From Rhizobium leguminosarum bv. viciae USDA 2370 (GTDB lineage Bacteria; Pseudomonadota; Alphaproteobacteria; Rhizobiales; Rhizobiaceae), in the NCBI RefSeq assembly GCF_002008365.1, contig NZ_MRDL01000025.1, positions 124,381 to 188,380 of the forward strand: 64,000 bases of DNA, written 5' to 3'. Position numbers and translations under genes: made by a program. Numbering within the stretch: position 1 is the first letter of the stretch; each line of letters begins with the position of its first letter. Positions 29,372 to 39,636 of the stretch are shown here, piece after piece. The notes below the pieces were generated by a model, which ran no database searches, was not told the DNA's origin, and saw only the letters and a list, made by a program, of their open reading frames with translations.

Positions 29372-30601
29372 TCAGTTCGTCAGGCGCGTCAGCTGTGCGG
29401 AGGCCTTCGCTCCGATCGCCTCGAAGGCGGCCAGCAGGTCTTCCATCTTTTCCGCCTGGAAATAATGCGCGTCATCGGAAGCGCAATAGTGCAGCAGCGC
29501 CTGTCCGCCCGCGGGTGCCATGAAGGCGATCGTATAGATTTCGATGCCCTTGGACTTGGCGGCGTCGCATGTCTTCTTGGTCGCGGTGTCGTAGGAACGG
29601 CCGCCGCTGCTATCATTGTTATTGTCGCCGTCTGTCATAAAAACGATGTACTTCTTGGGCACTTGCCCGGTCTTCTGCTGGTGGGCGGCGTCTTCGGCGT
29701 CATTGCCCGCGGCGTTCTTGGCGGTGAGAGACGTGTAAGCCGTGTTCACTGCGCCGCTCGAATTCGTGCCACCTCCCGACTGAAGCGCGTTGACATAGCT
29801 CGTGACAGCGGTGGTTCCCCAAGCGAGCTTGCTCGCCGTGTACTCAACGAGATCGTAGGATACCGCGCCTGTGCGTACATATTCGGCATTGGGATCCGCG
29901 CTATTGAGCTGATCAAAAAGATTGCCGGCAGCGAGCTTCAGTGCTTCTATTTTTGTATAATAACGCGTACGCGTGCCGGTGCAGGTGTCGTAGATTGTCG
30001 TCTTACCGTTTTGGTTGAGGTGAGGGTTGCATTTATAGGTGTATGATTCCGTCATGACGGTGGCGGTCGGTTCTCCCATTGACCCCGATTTATCGAGTGC
30101 GAGGAACATAGAGATCGAGCCTTGGGTCTGTGAATGCCCGCCGACCGTCGTGCCAGAGGTCGAGAGATGCTGCGTCTTGAAGCCGACCGCCTGCATCAGC
30201 GGGTTGACCGTAAGGTCGTAACTCGGTGAAACCGTCACCTGATAGGATGTCGACTTGCCCGATGTCGTTGTCTGGACACTGACGCTCGTCGTGTCCTTGA
30301 TATCGGTGCCGCTCTGCAGGTAGTTCGCCATTTGCCCGGCAACGAAATTCTGCGCAAAGGCCTCGGCCTGCGACGTTTGGATCGTGCCGTTCGCTAGCGC
30401 GGTAGCGGTTGCGAGCGCCGCCGAATCGGCGGCCTCCTGCAATTGCTGCTTCGAGAGCAGCATATCGCCCACCTGGATCGCCATGCCGGCCGCCCCAAAA
30501 AGGACGGGCAGCAGGATCGCCGTCATCATACCGAAATTACCGCCACGGTCGCCAAGCATGCGACGCAGGCAGGGAGTCTGTAGAAAGGAGGTGCTCATCA
30601 T
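29372..30601 (-). CDS. TadG-like pilus-assembly protein with VWA domain
   Basis: 409 residues from the ATG at 30601 (GTG 30607 and ATG 30598 are alternatives; no ribosome site decides). The N-terminus has the TadE/TadG pattern: a charged stretch (DRGGNFGMMTAILLPVLFGAAG) leading into one membrane helix and QQLQEAADSAALATATAL. The remainder is a von Willebrand A domain with MIDAS residues in LDKSGSMGEPT and a later MTDGDNNND loop. Proteins of this type are exported and anchored in the inner membrane. No other tad/cpa pilus genes occur in the window, so this is a solitary copy. Confidence 0.85.
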   Translation of the reverse strand: MMSTSFLQTPCLRRMLGDRGGNFGMMTAILLPVLFGAAGMAIQVGDMLLSKQQLQEAADSAALATATALANGTIQTSQAEAFAQNFVAGQMANYLQSGTDIKDTTSVSVQTTTSGKSTSYQVTVSPSYDLTVNPLMQAVGFKTQHLSTSGTTVGGHSQTQGSISMFLALDKSGSMGEPTATVMTESYTYKCNPHLNQNGKTTIYDTCTGTRTRYYTKIEALKLAAGNLFDQLNSADPNAEYVRTGAVSYDLVEYTASKLAWGTTAVTSYVNALQSGGGTNSSGAVNTAYTSLTAKNAAGNDAEDAAHQQKTGQVPKKYIVFMTDGDNNNDSSGGRSYDTATKKTCDAAKSKGIEIYTIAFMAPAGGQALLHYCASDDAHYFQAEKMEDLLAAFEAIGAKASAQLTRLTN

Positions 30602-30713
30602 GTTCACCCAACTGGAGGCCCTGTGAGGTGATATTAGGCACGCCCCTCCTTTCCGCTGTCCTTACGGCGTCAATAGAATTTTAACGAATCGTCGGATTTT
30701 TCCAGTTTTGGGA

Positions 30714-31592
30714 TTATTTCAGGGGGATCACGTCGACCGCCTGGACGGCGCGTTGGCCGCCATAGCTTTTCAATACGCCGATGACGGGAACGACGTCGGA
30801 ATAGTCCCGCCCATAGGCGACGACGATGTGGTCCATGCCGGCGGGGATGTTGTTGGTCGGATCGAGTTCGATCCAGCCGATCGTCTCACCGCACCAGATC
30901 CTGACCCAGGCATGCATGGCGTCCGCCCCTTCCAGCCGCTCCTTGCCGGGGGGTGGGATGGTGCGCAGGAAACCGGAGACGTAGCCGGCCGGAATGCCGA
31001 GGCTTCGGAGCGCCAGGATCATGATGTGGGTGAAATCCTGGCAGACGCCGCGCTTCAACTTGAACGCCTCGAGCGGCGTCGTGTCCACCGTCGTCGCGTC
31101 GGGGTCGTAGGTGAAATCCTTGTTGATGCGGGCACAGAGCGCATGGGCGATCTGCATCGCCGTCAGATCAGGCATGGCGCAGCTTCGCGCATAGTCGGCG
31201 ATCTCGCGCGCTTGGGTCAGGCGCGGGCTATCGCCAAGGAAGTGGTGCGGCGAATCCGGCGCCAACGACCAGATGCCTGATATCTCCTCCGGCAGGTCGG
31301 CAAGCAGCGGCGAGAAATCGGCGGCGATCGGCTGGCTTTCCACCTGCACGCGGGCTTGCATGCGAATGTCGAGCGTCTCGTGCGGCGCGCGCAGCATGAA
31401 GGAGGTGGTGGGATGATGGAAGAAATCGACGAAATGTGACTGCTCGTCCGGCGTCGGCGAGATGGTGATCGAGCCGGCGACCAGGCGCTGCCGGTTGGGC
31501 AGCGACAGCGGCATCAGGCGCATGACGTGGCGGGCGCCGGAGGCCGGCACGTCGTAGATGTAACCCATGTGGAGGGAGAGATCGTAGAGCAT
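30714..31592 (-). CDS. transglutaminase-like protease-fold protein with N-terminal beta domain
   Basis: 292 residues from the ATG at 31592; a GTG at 31601 overlapping the upstream stop (GTGA) is equally possible. An N-terminal bacterial transglutaminase-associated domain (about 1-90) is followed by the papain-like core. The triad is visible in KRGVCQDFTHIMILAL (Cys), ADAMHAWVRIW (His) and GWIELDPTNN (Asp). Members cleave or cross-link peptides; no substrate is known. It is the last gene of a three-gene unit with an ATP-grasp/alpha-E protein and a second transglutaminase-domain protein. Confidence 0.88.
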   Translation of the reverse strand: MLYDLSLHMGYIYDVPASGARHVMRLMPLSLPNRQRLVAGSITISPTPDEQSHFVDFFHHPTTSFMLRAPHETLDIRMQARVQVESQPIAADFSPLLADLPEEISGIWSLAPDSPHHFLGDSPRLTQAREIADYARSCAMPDLTAMQIAHALCARINKDFTYDPDATTVDTTPLEAFKLKRGVCQDFTHIMILALRSLGIPAGYVSGFLRTIPPPGKERLEGADAMHAWVRIWCGETIGWIELDPTNNIPAGMDHIVVAYGRDYSDVVPVIGVLKSYGGQRAVQAVDVIPLK

Positions 31593-31597
31593 CGCCG

Positions 31598-34015
31598 TCA
31601 CCCGAGATAGGTCTGGGCGAGCAGATCGGAAAGCTGCTCCAATTCGCGTTCGAGCCGTTGATAGACCTCGACCCCCATGCCCTCCGGCGTCATCACCGCC
31701 AGGCCGGAATGGAGCCGCATCGCCTCGCGGTAGAAGGGCGACATCTGGCCGTTGATCAGGGCATTCGGCAGCTGCTCGACCTCGTGGTGGATCTCGTTCA
31801 CCTGGAAGAGGACCGAGCGGGGGTTAAGGGGGTCGAGCGCCAGCAAGTCGGTGACGGTCAGCCGCGCCGTGTTGACGTTGTAGCGGCGGCGGTGGGTCAT
31901 GACGCTGTCGCCGATCTCGAGCAGCATGTCGAGGGCGCCGTCAGGCGCTTCCGGGCCGGACATGTGGCCGAGCAGGCGCGTCATGTGCAGGCCGCGCTCG
32001 ATATAGCGTCCGAGCGAGAGGAAGCGCCAGCCGGTGAAGCGGTACATGTTCTCGTGCACAAGGCCGGCGAAGCCCGCGAGTTTACGCAGAAGGATCGTCA
32101 TCGCATGGCTGGCATCGTCGCCGGCAGCGACGGTGACGTGAAAGCGGCGGGCGGTCTTGGCGAGATCGTTGAGTGCCAGCCAGCCGTCCGGCGAGAAACG
32201 GTCGCGGATGTTGCTCGCCGAATAGACGGCGCTGTCGATGTTGCGCAAAAGCGTTTCCGGCACGGCCTCGGCGGTATCGATATCGACGGCCGTGAGATAC
32301 TCGGAGACATCGGCGAGCAGCGGCTGGTTCGGATCGGCAGCTTCGGCGTAACGCGCATGCCAGGCGCGCAGGATGCGCAGCGCCCCTTCGGCGCGTTCGA
32401 TGTAGCGGCCGAGCCAGAACAGATTATCGGCTGCCCGGCTCGGCAGGCTGCCCGGCATGTTGCGGGTGAAGCTGCCCTCGGCCGGCAGCAGCGTGTGGCG
32501 CTCGACCGGCTTGTCACTGACGATCCAGACGTCGGCGGCCGCTCCGCCCGACTGCATGGCGATGGCTGCGACATCGGCGCCGGAGCCGATTCGGGCAAAC
32601 CCGCCGGGCATGATCTGCCAGCCATTTGCGGTGCGGGCGGCGAAGACGCGCAGCGACATCGGCCGCGGCACGAGCTTGCCGTCAACCCAGGCCGGCGTCG
32701 TCGACAGCGTGACGACCTCCTGGCCGACCAGTTTCGGGCCATCCGAATTTAGCCAGTCGGTGATGGAATCCCTGGCGGTGGCACGCAGCGAGGAGCCGAG
32801 CACGGATTCGCCGTTGTCGTCGAAGAAGGGCGCCCGGGAATAGGCCGGGCCGATGACCATCTTCTCGATATTCTTTGCGACGTGCTCACGCTCTTCCTTC
32901 TGGCCGCACCACCAGGTGGCGATCGAGGGCAGTTGCAGATCCTCCCCCAGCAGACGGTGGCAGATGGTCGGCATGAAGGCCAGAAGCGCCCGGGTTTCGA
33001 GAACGCCGGTGCCGAGCGCATTGACGATGGTGACGCTTTCGGCGCGCAGCGCTTCCACCAGGCCGGGCGTGCCGATATGCGAATTCTGGTTCAGCTCCAG
33101 CGGATCGGCAAAGGCCGAATCGAGACGGCGCCAGAGTACGCCGATCGGCTTCAGACCGGCGACGGTGCGCACCATGACGCGGCCCTTGACGACGGTCAGG
33201 TCCTCGCCCTCGAGCAGCATGAAGCCGAGATAGCGGGCGATGTAGGCGTGCTCGTAATAGGTCTCGTTGGCGGGGCCGGGCGTCAGCACGGCAATGCGGT
33301 CGTCGCCCGAATGTTTCATGCCCTGAAGCGCGTCGCGGAAGGCACCGAAGAAGGAGGCGAGACGGTGGACCGGGGTTTCGGCGTAGATATCCGAGAAGGC
33401 CCGGGTTGTCGCGACGCGGCTTTCCAGCGCGAAACCGGCGCCTGAGGGCGCCTGCGTCCTGTCGGCCAGCACCCACCAGTTGCCGTCAGGTCCGCGGCCG
33501 ATCTCGAAGGCGCAGAAATGCAGATAATGGCCGGAGCCTGGCCGGATGCCGGCGAGCGGGCGCTGGAATTCGGGATTGGCGGCCATCAGCGCCGGCGGCA
33601 GGACGCCTTCCTCCACCAGTCGGTTGTCGCCGTAGATATCGGCAACGATCGCCTCCAGCAGGTCGGCGCGCTGGACGAGGCCCGCCGACAGTGTCTTCCA
33701 TTCGCGCTCGTCGATCAGCACCGGGATATGCGAGATCGGCCAGGCGCGTTCGCCGGTGCCTTTGCTGCCATAGGCGCGGTAGAAGACTCCCGCATCCCGG
33801 AGGTAGCGGTCGGCGCGGGCGAAACGCTCGGCGAGATCCTTTTCCGGCATCGTGCTCAGATGCGAGAGGAAACGCTGCCAGACCGGGCGGACAGCGCCTT
33901 TGTTGTCGACCATCTCGTCGGCGGAACCAGGAAGCGGCGCATAGTCGAAGGCCGCATCCTTGATGATACGTTCCTCTGCCTCTCCCCTGCGCTCCGCTGC
34001 CGGCCTCTTACCCAT
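31598..34015 (-). CDS. circularly permuted ATP-grasp / alpha-E (DUF403) fusion protein
   Basis: 805 residues from the ATG at 34015 (TTG at 34018 also possible). The first about 480 residues are a circularly permuted ATP-grasp domain: YGSKGTGERAWPISHIPVLI, then LTPGPANETYYEHAYIARYLGFMLLEGEDL and ATWWCGQKEER. The last about 320 are the all-helical alpha-E domain (LFWLGRYIERAEGALRILR and FLSLGRYIERGLHMTRLLG). In many bacteria these are two adjacent genes; here they are fused. ATP-grasp enzymes of this branch are predicted to form amide or peptide bonds, and the transglutaminase neighbours to cut or exchange them. Confidence 0.9.
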   Translation of the reverse strand: MGKRPAAERRGEAEERIIKDAAFDYAPLPGSADEMVDNKGAVRPVWQRFLSHLSTMPEKDLAERFARADRYLRDAGVFYRAYGSKGTGERAWPISHIPVLIDEREWKTLSAGLVQRADLLEAIVADIYGDNRLVEEGVLPPALMAANPEFQRPLAGIRPGSGHYLHFCAFEIGRGPDGNWWVLADRTQAPSGAGFALESRVATTRAFSDIYAETPVHRLASFFGAFRDALQGMKHSGDDRIAVLTPGPANETYYEHAYIARYLGFMLLEGEDLTVVKGRVMVRTVAGLKPIGVLWRRLDSAFADPLELNQNSHIGTPGLVEALRAESVTIVNALGTGVLETRALLAFMPTICHRLLGEDLQLPSIATWWCGQKEEREHVAKNIEKMVIGPAYSRAPFFDDNGESVLGSSLRATARDSITDWLNSDGPKLVGQEVVTLSTTPAWVDGKLVPRPMSLRVFAARTANGWQIMPGGFARIGSGADVAAIAMQSGGAAADVWIVSDKPVERHTLLPAEGSFTRNMPGSLPSRAADNLFWLGRYIERAEGALRILRAWHARYAEAADPNQPLLADVSEYLTAVDIDTAEAVPETLLRNIDSAVYSASNIRDRFSPDGWLALNDLAKTARRFHVTVAAGDDASHAMTILLRKLAGFAGLVHENMYRFTGWRFLSLGRYIERGLHMTRLLGHMSGPEAPDGALDMLLEIGDSVMTHRRRYNVNTARLTVTDLLALDPLNPRSVLFQVNEIHHEVEQLPNALINGQMSPFYREAMRLHSGLAVMTPEGMGVEVYQRLERELEQLSDLLAQTYLG

Positions 34016-34052
34016 CAAAATTCAGCCTTACCCCCGGCCCGAATCCTCGGCC

Positions 34053-37000
34053 TTAAATTCCGGCGGGCCGCCTCAAATCCAGCGTCAGCGGGAATTCAAG
34101 CGAACCTGTCTCGGCGCGCGGGATATAACCGCCCGCCGTATGTCCCCACGGCTCGAAGCGGGCGAGCCGCCTTGCTTCCGCCTCGTTGCCGTTGACCGGG
34201 AAGGTGTCATAGGTCCGGCCGCCCGGATGGGCAACATGATAGATGCAGCCGCCGATCGAACGCTTCGACCATGTATCATAAATGTCAAAGGTCAAAGGTG
34301 TGTTGATCGGCAGGACAGGATGCAGGCCGGAGGACGGTTGCCACGCCTTGTAGCGGACGCCGGCCACCGACACGCCGGCGGTGCCGGTCGGCGTCAGCGG
34401 CAGGGTGCGGCCATTGCAGGTGACGGTATAACGCGCGGTATTGCTGGTTTCGAGCCGCACCTGAAGGCGCTCGACGGAGCTGTCGACGTAACGGACGGTA
34501 CCGCCCGGCGCGCCTTCCTCGCCCATGACATGCCAAGGCTCCAGCGCCTGACGCAGTTCCAGCTTCGAGCCCTCATATTCGACTTCGCCGCAGAAGGGGA
34601 AGCGGAATTCGAGCTGGGCCTTGAACCATTCCGGGCTGACGTCGAAGCCGTTTTCACGAAGGTCGGCAAGCACGTCGAGGAAATCGGCCCAGACGAAATG
34701 CGGCAGCATGAAACGGTCATGCAGGGTCGTACCCCAGCGGACAAATTTGCCGTCGACCGGGTTGACCCAGAAGCGGGCGATCAGCGCGCGCACCAGCAAT
34801 TGCTGGGCAAGCGACATGCGTGCGTTCGGCGGCATCTCGAAGCCGCGGAACTCGATGAGGCCGAGCCGTCCGGTCGGGCCGTCGGGCGAGAACAGCTTGT
34901 CGATGCAGATCTCGGCACGGTGGGTGTTGCCGGTGACGTCGGTCAACAGATTGCGGAACAGGCGGTCGACGAGCCAGGGCAGCGGCTGCTGGCCGCGGCC
35001 GGGAGCGGCGATCTGCGCCATGGCGATTTCCAGCTCGTAGAGGCTGTCGTGACGAGCCTCGTCAATGCGCGGCGCCTGGCTGGTCGGCCCGATGAACATG
35101 CCGGAGAAGAGGTAGGAGAGCGAGGGATGGCGCTGCCAGTGGAGGACGACGCTCTTCAAGAGATCGGGACGTCGCAGGAAGGGGCTGTTGTTCGGATTGG
35201 CGCTGCCGACGACGACGTGGTTGCCGCCGCCGGTGCCGGTATGACGGCCGTCGATCATGAACTTGTCGGCGCCGAGCCGGGTGGCGCGCGCCTCCTCGTA
35301 GATCGCCGTGGTGATGTCGACGCAGTCCTTCCAGTTCGAGGCAGGATGAATGTTGACCTCGATGACGCCGGGATCCGGAGCGACGCGGATGACGTTGATG
35401 CGCTCGTCCTGCGGCGGCGGGTAACCCTCGATGTGGACCGGAAGCTTGAGTTCGGCTGCGGCGTTTTCGGCAGCCGCGATCAGCTCGAGATAGTCCTCGA
35501 TGCGCTCGACCGGCGGCATGAAGACGCAGAGCCTGCCGTCGCGCGGCTCGACCGACATGGCGGTGCGCACGGCACCGCGAAGTTCGCCGAGCGTCTGTTC
35601 GATCCGGCCGCGATTGCTCTCGTCGGCATGGAAAGAGGCTTCCGGCATGGCCCGGCCGGCCGGTACGAAGACATCTGGCAGCGGTCCGCGCGGGATCGTC
35701 GGATCGGCGGGGTGGATATAGGGATAACGCGCCGGGGGGACATAGGGCAGCGTGCCGAGCGGCAGGCGATAACCGATCGGGCTGTCGCCCGGGACGAGGA
35801 AGATCTTGCCGCGGCGGGTGCGCCATTTCTCGCTGATCCAGACTCGGCTTTCCGCTGCCTTGGCGTTCCAGGCCTGGACCGGAAGGACGTAACCGGTCGC
35901 GACGGTGAGGCCGCGGGCGAAGACGCGGGCGATGCGGTTGCGTTCCTCGGGATCCTTCAGCTTCGAATTTGCCGGATCGACATTTTCGGGAAGGTTGCCT
36001 TCCTTGATGATCCAGTCGGCCGGATCCTCATAGGCCGGCTGCACCATCTCAGGTTTGATCGCCAGTTCCTTTGCGATCGCCGTCAGGAGCTTCTCGGCAT
36101 CTTCGGCGGTGACGCCGGTATCCTTGCCTTCGGTGGCGACCAGATCGAGGTTCTGCCAGACCGGCTTGCCGTCGCGGCGCCAGTAGAGCGAGAAGGTCCA
36201 GCGCGGCAGGCTTTCGCCCGGATACCATTTGCCCTGGCCGTAATGCAGGAAACCGCCGGGGGCGAAACGTTCTTGCAGCTTGCGGATCAGGATGTCGGCC
36301 TTTTCGCGCTTGGTCGGGCCGACTGCGGCGGTGTTCCATTCCTCCGACTGGAAATCGTCGATCGAAACGAAGGTCGGCTCGCCGCCCATCGTCAGATGCA
36401 CGTCCTCGGCTTCGAGGACACGATCGACCTTCTCGCCGAGTTCGTTGAGCTCCTCCCAGCTTTCATCGGAGAAGGGCTTGGTGATGCGCGGGTGCTCGGC
36501 GACGCGCGAGACCTTCATGTCGAAGGCGAACTCGGTTTCGGCCTCGCCGAAATAACCGCCGGAAATCGGGGCGGCGTTGCGATAATGCGGCGTTGCGGCA
36601 AGCGGGATGTGGCTTTCGCCGGTCAGCAGGCCGGACGTCGGATCGAGGCCAACCCAGCCGGCGCCGGGCAGATAGACCTCTGCCCAAGCGTGCAGATCGG
36701 TGAAATCGACTTCGGTGCCGGAGGGGCCGTCGAGCGCCTTCAGGTCCGGCGTCAGCTGAATGAGATAACCGGAGACGAAGCGGGCGGCGAGGCCGAGATG
36801 GCGAAGGATCTGGACGAGCAGCCAGCTGGTGTCGCGGCAGGAGCCCTTGGCGCTTTCCAGCGTTTCCTCCGGCGTCTGCACGCCGGTTTCCATGCGGATG
36901 ACATAGCCGATCTGCCGCTGCAGGCGGGCATTGAGGCCGACGATCATATCGACCGTCGGCTGGTCGGGCGACCAGTCGAGAGTCGGCAGCAGCGCCTTCA

Positions 37001-37379
37001 AGCGCGGACCGGCCGGCTCCGGCGTCATGTAGATCGACAGATCCTCCTGGATCGTTTCAGGGTATCCGAAGGGCCACTTGGTCGCCTCTTCCTCGACGAA
37101 GAAGTCGAAGGGATTGTAGACCGTCATGTCGGCGACGAGATCGACCTCGATCTTGAATTCCGACACCGGATCCGGAAAGACGTAACGGGCAAGGTAATTG
37201 CCGTAAGGGTCCTGCTGCAGGTTGACGAAATGATTGGAGGGCGTGACCTTCAGCGAATGGCTGAGCACCCGTGTCTTCGAATGCGAGGCAGGTTTCAGCC
37301 GGATGATCTGTGGGCCGAGGCGGACCGGCTTGTCATAGGTGTAATGCGTCAGATGATAGATGCTGGCTTTGATCGACAT
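34053..37379 (-). CDS. transglutaminase / DUF2126 protein
   Basis: 1108 residues from the ATG at 37379; the open frame continues upstream into the 3' end of the kinase gene but without protein-like sequence. The N-terminal part repeats the arrangement of the downstream paralogue: a beta domain ([24 protein letters not shown]) then a transglutaminase core with [17 protein letters not shown] (Cys), [12 protein letters not shown] (His) and WVGLDPTSG (Asp). The C-terminal 500 residues are DUF2126, with [16 protein letters not shown] as a conserved loop recalling glutamine synthetase/COOH-NH2 ligase folds. It is first in the three-gene operon, 34 bp before the ATP-grasp gene. Confidence 0.9.
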   Translation of the reverse strand: MSIKASIYHLTHYTYDKPVRLGPQIIRLKPASHSKTRVLSHSLKVTPSNHFVNLQQDPYGNYLARYVFPDPVSEFKIEVDLVADMTVYNPFDFFVEEEATKWPFGYPETIQEDLSIYMTPEPAGPRLKALLPTLDWSPDQPTVDMIVGLNARLQRQIGYVIRMETGVQTPEETLESAKGSCRDTSWLLVQILRHLGLAARFVSGYLIQLTPDLKALDGPSGTEVDFTDLHAWAEVYLPGAGWVGLDPTSGLLTGESHIPLAATPHYRNAAPISGGYFGEAETEFAFDMKVSRVAEHPRITKPFSDESWEELNELGEKVDRVLEAEDVHLTMGGEPTFVSIDDFQSEEWNTAAVGPTKREKADILIRKLQERFAPGGFLHYGQGKWYPGESLPRWTFSLYWRRDGKPVWQNLDLVATEGKDTGVTAEDAEKLLTAIAKELAIKPEMVQPAYEDPADWIIKEGNLPENVDPANSKLKDPEERNRIARVFARGLTVATGYVLPVQAWNAKAAESRVWISEKWRTRRGKIFLVPGDSPIGYRLPLGTLPYVPPARYPYIHPADPTIPRGPLPDVFVPAGRAMPEASFHADESNRGRIEQTLGELRGAVRTAMSVEPRDGRLCVFMPPVERIEDYLELIAAAENAAAELKLPVHIEGYPPPQDERINVIRVAPDPGVIEVNIHPASNWKDCVDITTAIYEEARATRLGADKFMIDGRHTGTGGGNHVVVGSANPNNSPFLRRPDLLKSVVLHWQRHPSLSYLFSGMFIGPTSQAPRIDEARHDSLYELEIAMAQIAAPGRGQQPLPWLVDRLFRNLLTDVTGNTHRAEICIDKLFSPDGPTGRLGLIEFRGFEMPPNARMSLAQQLLVRALIARFWVNPVDGKFVRWGTTLHDRFMLPHFVWADFLDVLADLRENGFDVSPEWFKAQLEFRFPFCGEVEYEGSKLELRQALEPWHVMGEEGAPGGTVRYVDSSVERLQVRLETSNTARYTVTCNGRTLPLTPTGTAGVSVAGVRYKAWQPSSGLHPVLPINTPLTFDIYDTWSKRSIGGCIYHVAHPGGRTYDTFPVNGNEAEARRLARFEPWGHTAGGYIPRAETGSLEFPLTLDLRRPAGI

Positions 37380-37482
37380 ATTTCTCTTTTTATCCGGCGC
37401 GCATCGTCGTGCGGCTTGCTGTTCCCGAAAATCAGTGTGTGCAATGCAGCGAAAGAAAGCAAGGCGGAAAGGTCGACGGCTC

Positions 37483-38865
37483 TTACGCCGCCTTGGCAAA
37501 GGTGACGGCCGCTTTCAGGCCTTTGCCATCTGCGCCCGGTTCCAGTGTCAGGTCGGCGTTGAAAAGATTGGCGATTTCTTCGACGATCGGCAGGCCGAGG
37601 CCGGCACCGGGCGCACCGGACTCATTGCCGCGCGAAAAACGCCGGCGCACCGCCTCCAGCTTCTCGCGGGGAATACCGGGGCCATTGTCCTCGACTTCGA
37701 GGCGGATCGTCTCTGACGCGGCGATAATACGGACGGTGACCTCAGCTCCCTTGCCGGCATAGGCGATGGCATTGCCGGCAAGGTTGCGCAGCATTTCGCC
37801 GATCAGCAGCGGCTCGGCGCGGACCATCGCCGGGCTTTCGCCCTCGAAGCCGAGATCGATGCCGGCGACGGCGGCCGTCGGGATTTGCTCGCCGGTGATT
37901 TCCTGAGCGATGGCGGCAAGATCGATGGCGGAGGCGGTCAGTGCCTCCTTGGCGGTGGCGGCGTCGATCTTGGCCATCAGGAGAAGCTGGGCGAGGATGC
38001 GTTCGGCATGTGCAACCGCCTGGTCGCCCTTCAGTGCCGCCGCCTGGGCCTCATCAAGCGAGCCGGCGCGGGCGGAAAGGGCAAGCTGGGTGCGGATGAT
38101 CGCCAGCGGCGTGCGCAACTGATGGCTGGCATTGCCGGTGAAATGGCGCAGCGCATCGAGCGCCGATTGCAGGCGGACCATGAAGGAATTTACCGTATCG
38201 ACCAGTGGTTCGACCTCGCTCGGCACGGTCTGCTTAATCGGATGCAGGTCATCGGGGCTGCGTTCGCCGATGGCGTCGCCGAGCTTGTAGAGCGGGCGCA
38301 GAGCCACCGTGACCGAGATCCAGACGATGACGGCCGCGCCGGCGATCATGAAGGCGAGGCGGAGTGCGGAGCGGACGAGGATCGCCTGCGCCAGTTGCCG
38401 GCGGCCGATGGTGGTTTCGGCGACCGTTACGGCGAAGGGCACGGAGCGGATGCCCGTCGAGGCGGAGCGCTCGAGGGTGGCGACGCGGATCGGCTCGCCG
38501 CGGAACGTGTCGTCGGCGAAAGCGGCCACACCGCCTGGCGTCTTGTCCAGCACCGGCAGGGACTGGTAGCCGGTGATGAATTGGCCCGGCGGGCCGTCGA
38601 CGCGGTAGAAGACGCGATCCTGCGCGGCCGAGGTCAGCATTTCAAGCGCGACATAGGGGATATCGACCTGCAGCGTGCCGTCTTCGGCGACGACGACCCG
38701 CTCGGCGATCGCTAGCGCTGAGCCGGCGAGCACGCGGTCGGAGACGATGTTCGAGGTCTGGACCGCCTCGCGATAGGTATCGGCGAGCGCCAGCGTGCCG
38801 ATGACGGCTGTCGAGACGAGCAGCCAGAAAAGCAGCCGGCGCCTGAGGGAATAGGCGGCTTTCAT
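37483..38865 (-). CDS. sensor histidine kinase, TctE-like
   Basis: 460 residues. Membrane helices lie at about 10-28 and 168-190, with a periplasmic domain of about 140 residues between them. A HAMP segment is followed by the HisKA box [16 protein letters not shown] (phospho-His), then [12 protein letters not shown] (N box), VEDNGPGIP (G1) and [13 protein letters not shown] (G2). Layout and sequence resemble TctE/QseC kinases. Its start overlaps the response regulator stop by 4 bp. A tctCBA transporter lies 6 kb away, suggesting tricarboxylate sensing (inference). Confidence 0.9.
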   Translation of the reverse strand: MKAAYSLRRRLLFWLLVSTAVIGTLALADTYREAVQTSNIVSDRVLAGSALAIAERVVVAEDGTLQVDIPYVALEMLTSAAQDRVFYRVDGPPGQFITGYQSLPVLDKTPGGVAAFADDTFRGEPIRVATLERSASTGIRSVPFAVTVAETTIGRRQLAQAILVRSALRLAFMIAGAAVIVWISVTVALRPLYKLGDAIGERSPDDLHPIKQTVPSEVEPLVDTVNSFMVRLQSALDALRHFTGNASHQLRTPLAIIRTQLALSARAGSLDEAQAAALKGDQAVAHAERILAQLLLMAKIDAATAKEALTASAIDLAAIAQEITGEQIPTAAVAGIDLGFEGESPAMVRAEPLLIGEMLRNLAGNAIAYAGKGAEVTVRIIAASETIRLEVEDNGPGIPREKLEAVRRRFSRGNESGAPGAGLGLPIVEEIANLFNADLTLEPGADGKGLKAAVTFAKAA

Positions 38866-39539
38866 GAGGCCTCGGGCAGCTTGTCGAGATAATAGCCGAT
38901 GCCTCGGGCGGTCTTGACGGTCAGGCCGTGCGGCGAGAGGCGCTTTCGCAGGCGGCTGACATATTGCTCGATGGCGTTTGCGGAAATGTCGTCGTCGAAG
39001 GCGGTCAGCGATTGAATGATCGCCTCTTTGGCGACGACCTTGCCGGCCCGCATGAAGAGGATTTCGAGCAGGCCGAGCTCGCGAGCGGGAATATCGAGGG
39101 GCGTGGCGCCCGATGAAAAGGTGCGGGAATTGAGATCGAAGGAGATGCCGCCGAAGCTGACCGTCGCCGAGCGCAGCCCGGCCTGGCGGCGCAGCAACAC
39201 GCGCACACGGGCCTCGAATTCAGCGATGTCGAAGGGCTTGATCAGATAGTCGTCGGCGCCGAGATCGAGGCCCTTCACCCGTTCTTCCGGCGTGCCGCGC
39301 GCGGTCAGGATGAGAACGGCCGCCTGGTTCTGCCGGGCGCGCATGGCGCGCAGCACGTCGAGCCCGTCCATCTCGGGCAGGTTGAGGTCGAGGATCACCA
39401 GATCGAAATTTTCCGCGGCGATGACCGCATTGGCAGACGCCCCATCATGGACGACATCGACGGCATGACCCGTGCCGCGCAAGATCGCCGACAGGCCGTC
39501 GGCCAGCGCGATATTGTCTTCGGTGAGCAGGATGCGCAC
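38862..39539 (-). CDS. OmpR-family response regulator, TctD-like
   Basis: 225 residues. The receiver domain has acidic residues TEDN, the phospho-acceptor Asp51 (LVILDLNLPEMDG), and the conserved Thr and Lys in LTARG and DDYLIKPFD. The C-terminal winged helix shows the recognition region SANAIEQYVSRLRKRL and the wing GIGYYL. KPFxxxEFEARVRVLLRR joins the domains, as in TctD. It is transcribed ahead of and overlaps the kinase gene. Confidence 0.93.
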   Translation of the reverse strand: MRILLTEDNIALADGLSAILRGTGHAVDVVHDGASANAVIAAENFDLVILDLNLPEMDGLDVLRAMRARQNQAAVLILTARGTPEERVKGLDLGADDYLIKPFDIAEFEARVRVLLRRQAGLRSATVSFGGISFDLNSRTFSSGATPLDIPARELGLLEILFMRAGKVVAKEAIIQSLTAFDDDISANAIEQYVSRLRKRLSPHGLTVKTARGIGYYLDKLPEAS

Positions 39540-39636
39540 GGATGTTTCCCCTGTTTTTCAAAGGAGATTACAGAGGTGGCGGAGCGATGTCACAGCGATT
39601 TTGAAGATTCGGTGAACGGCCGGGAAAGCCTCGATT

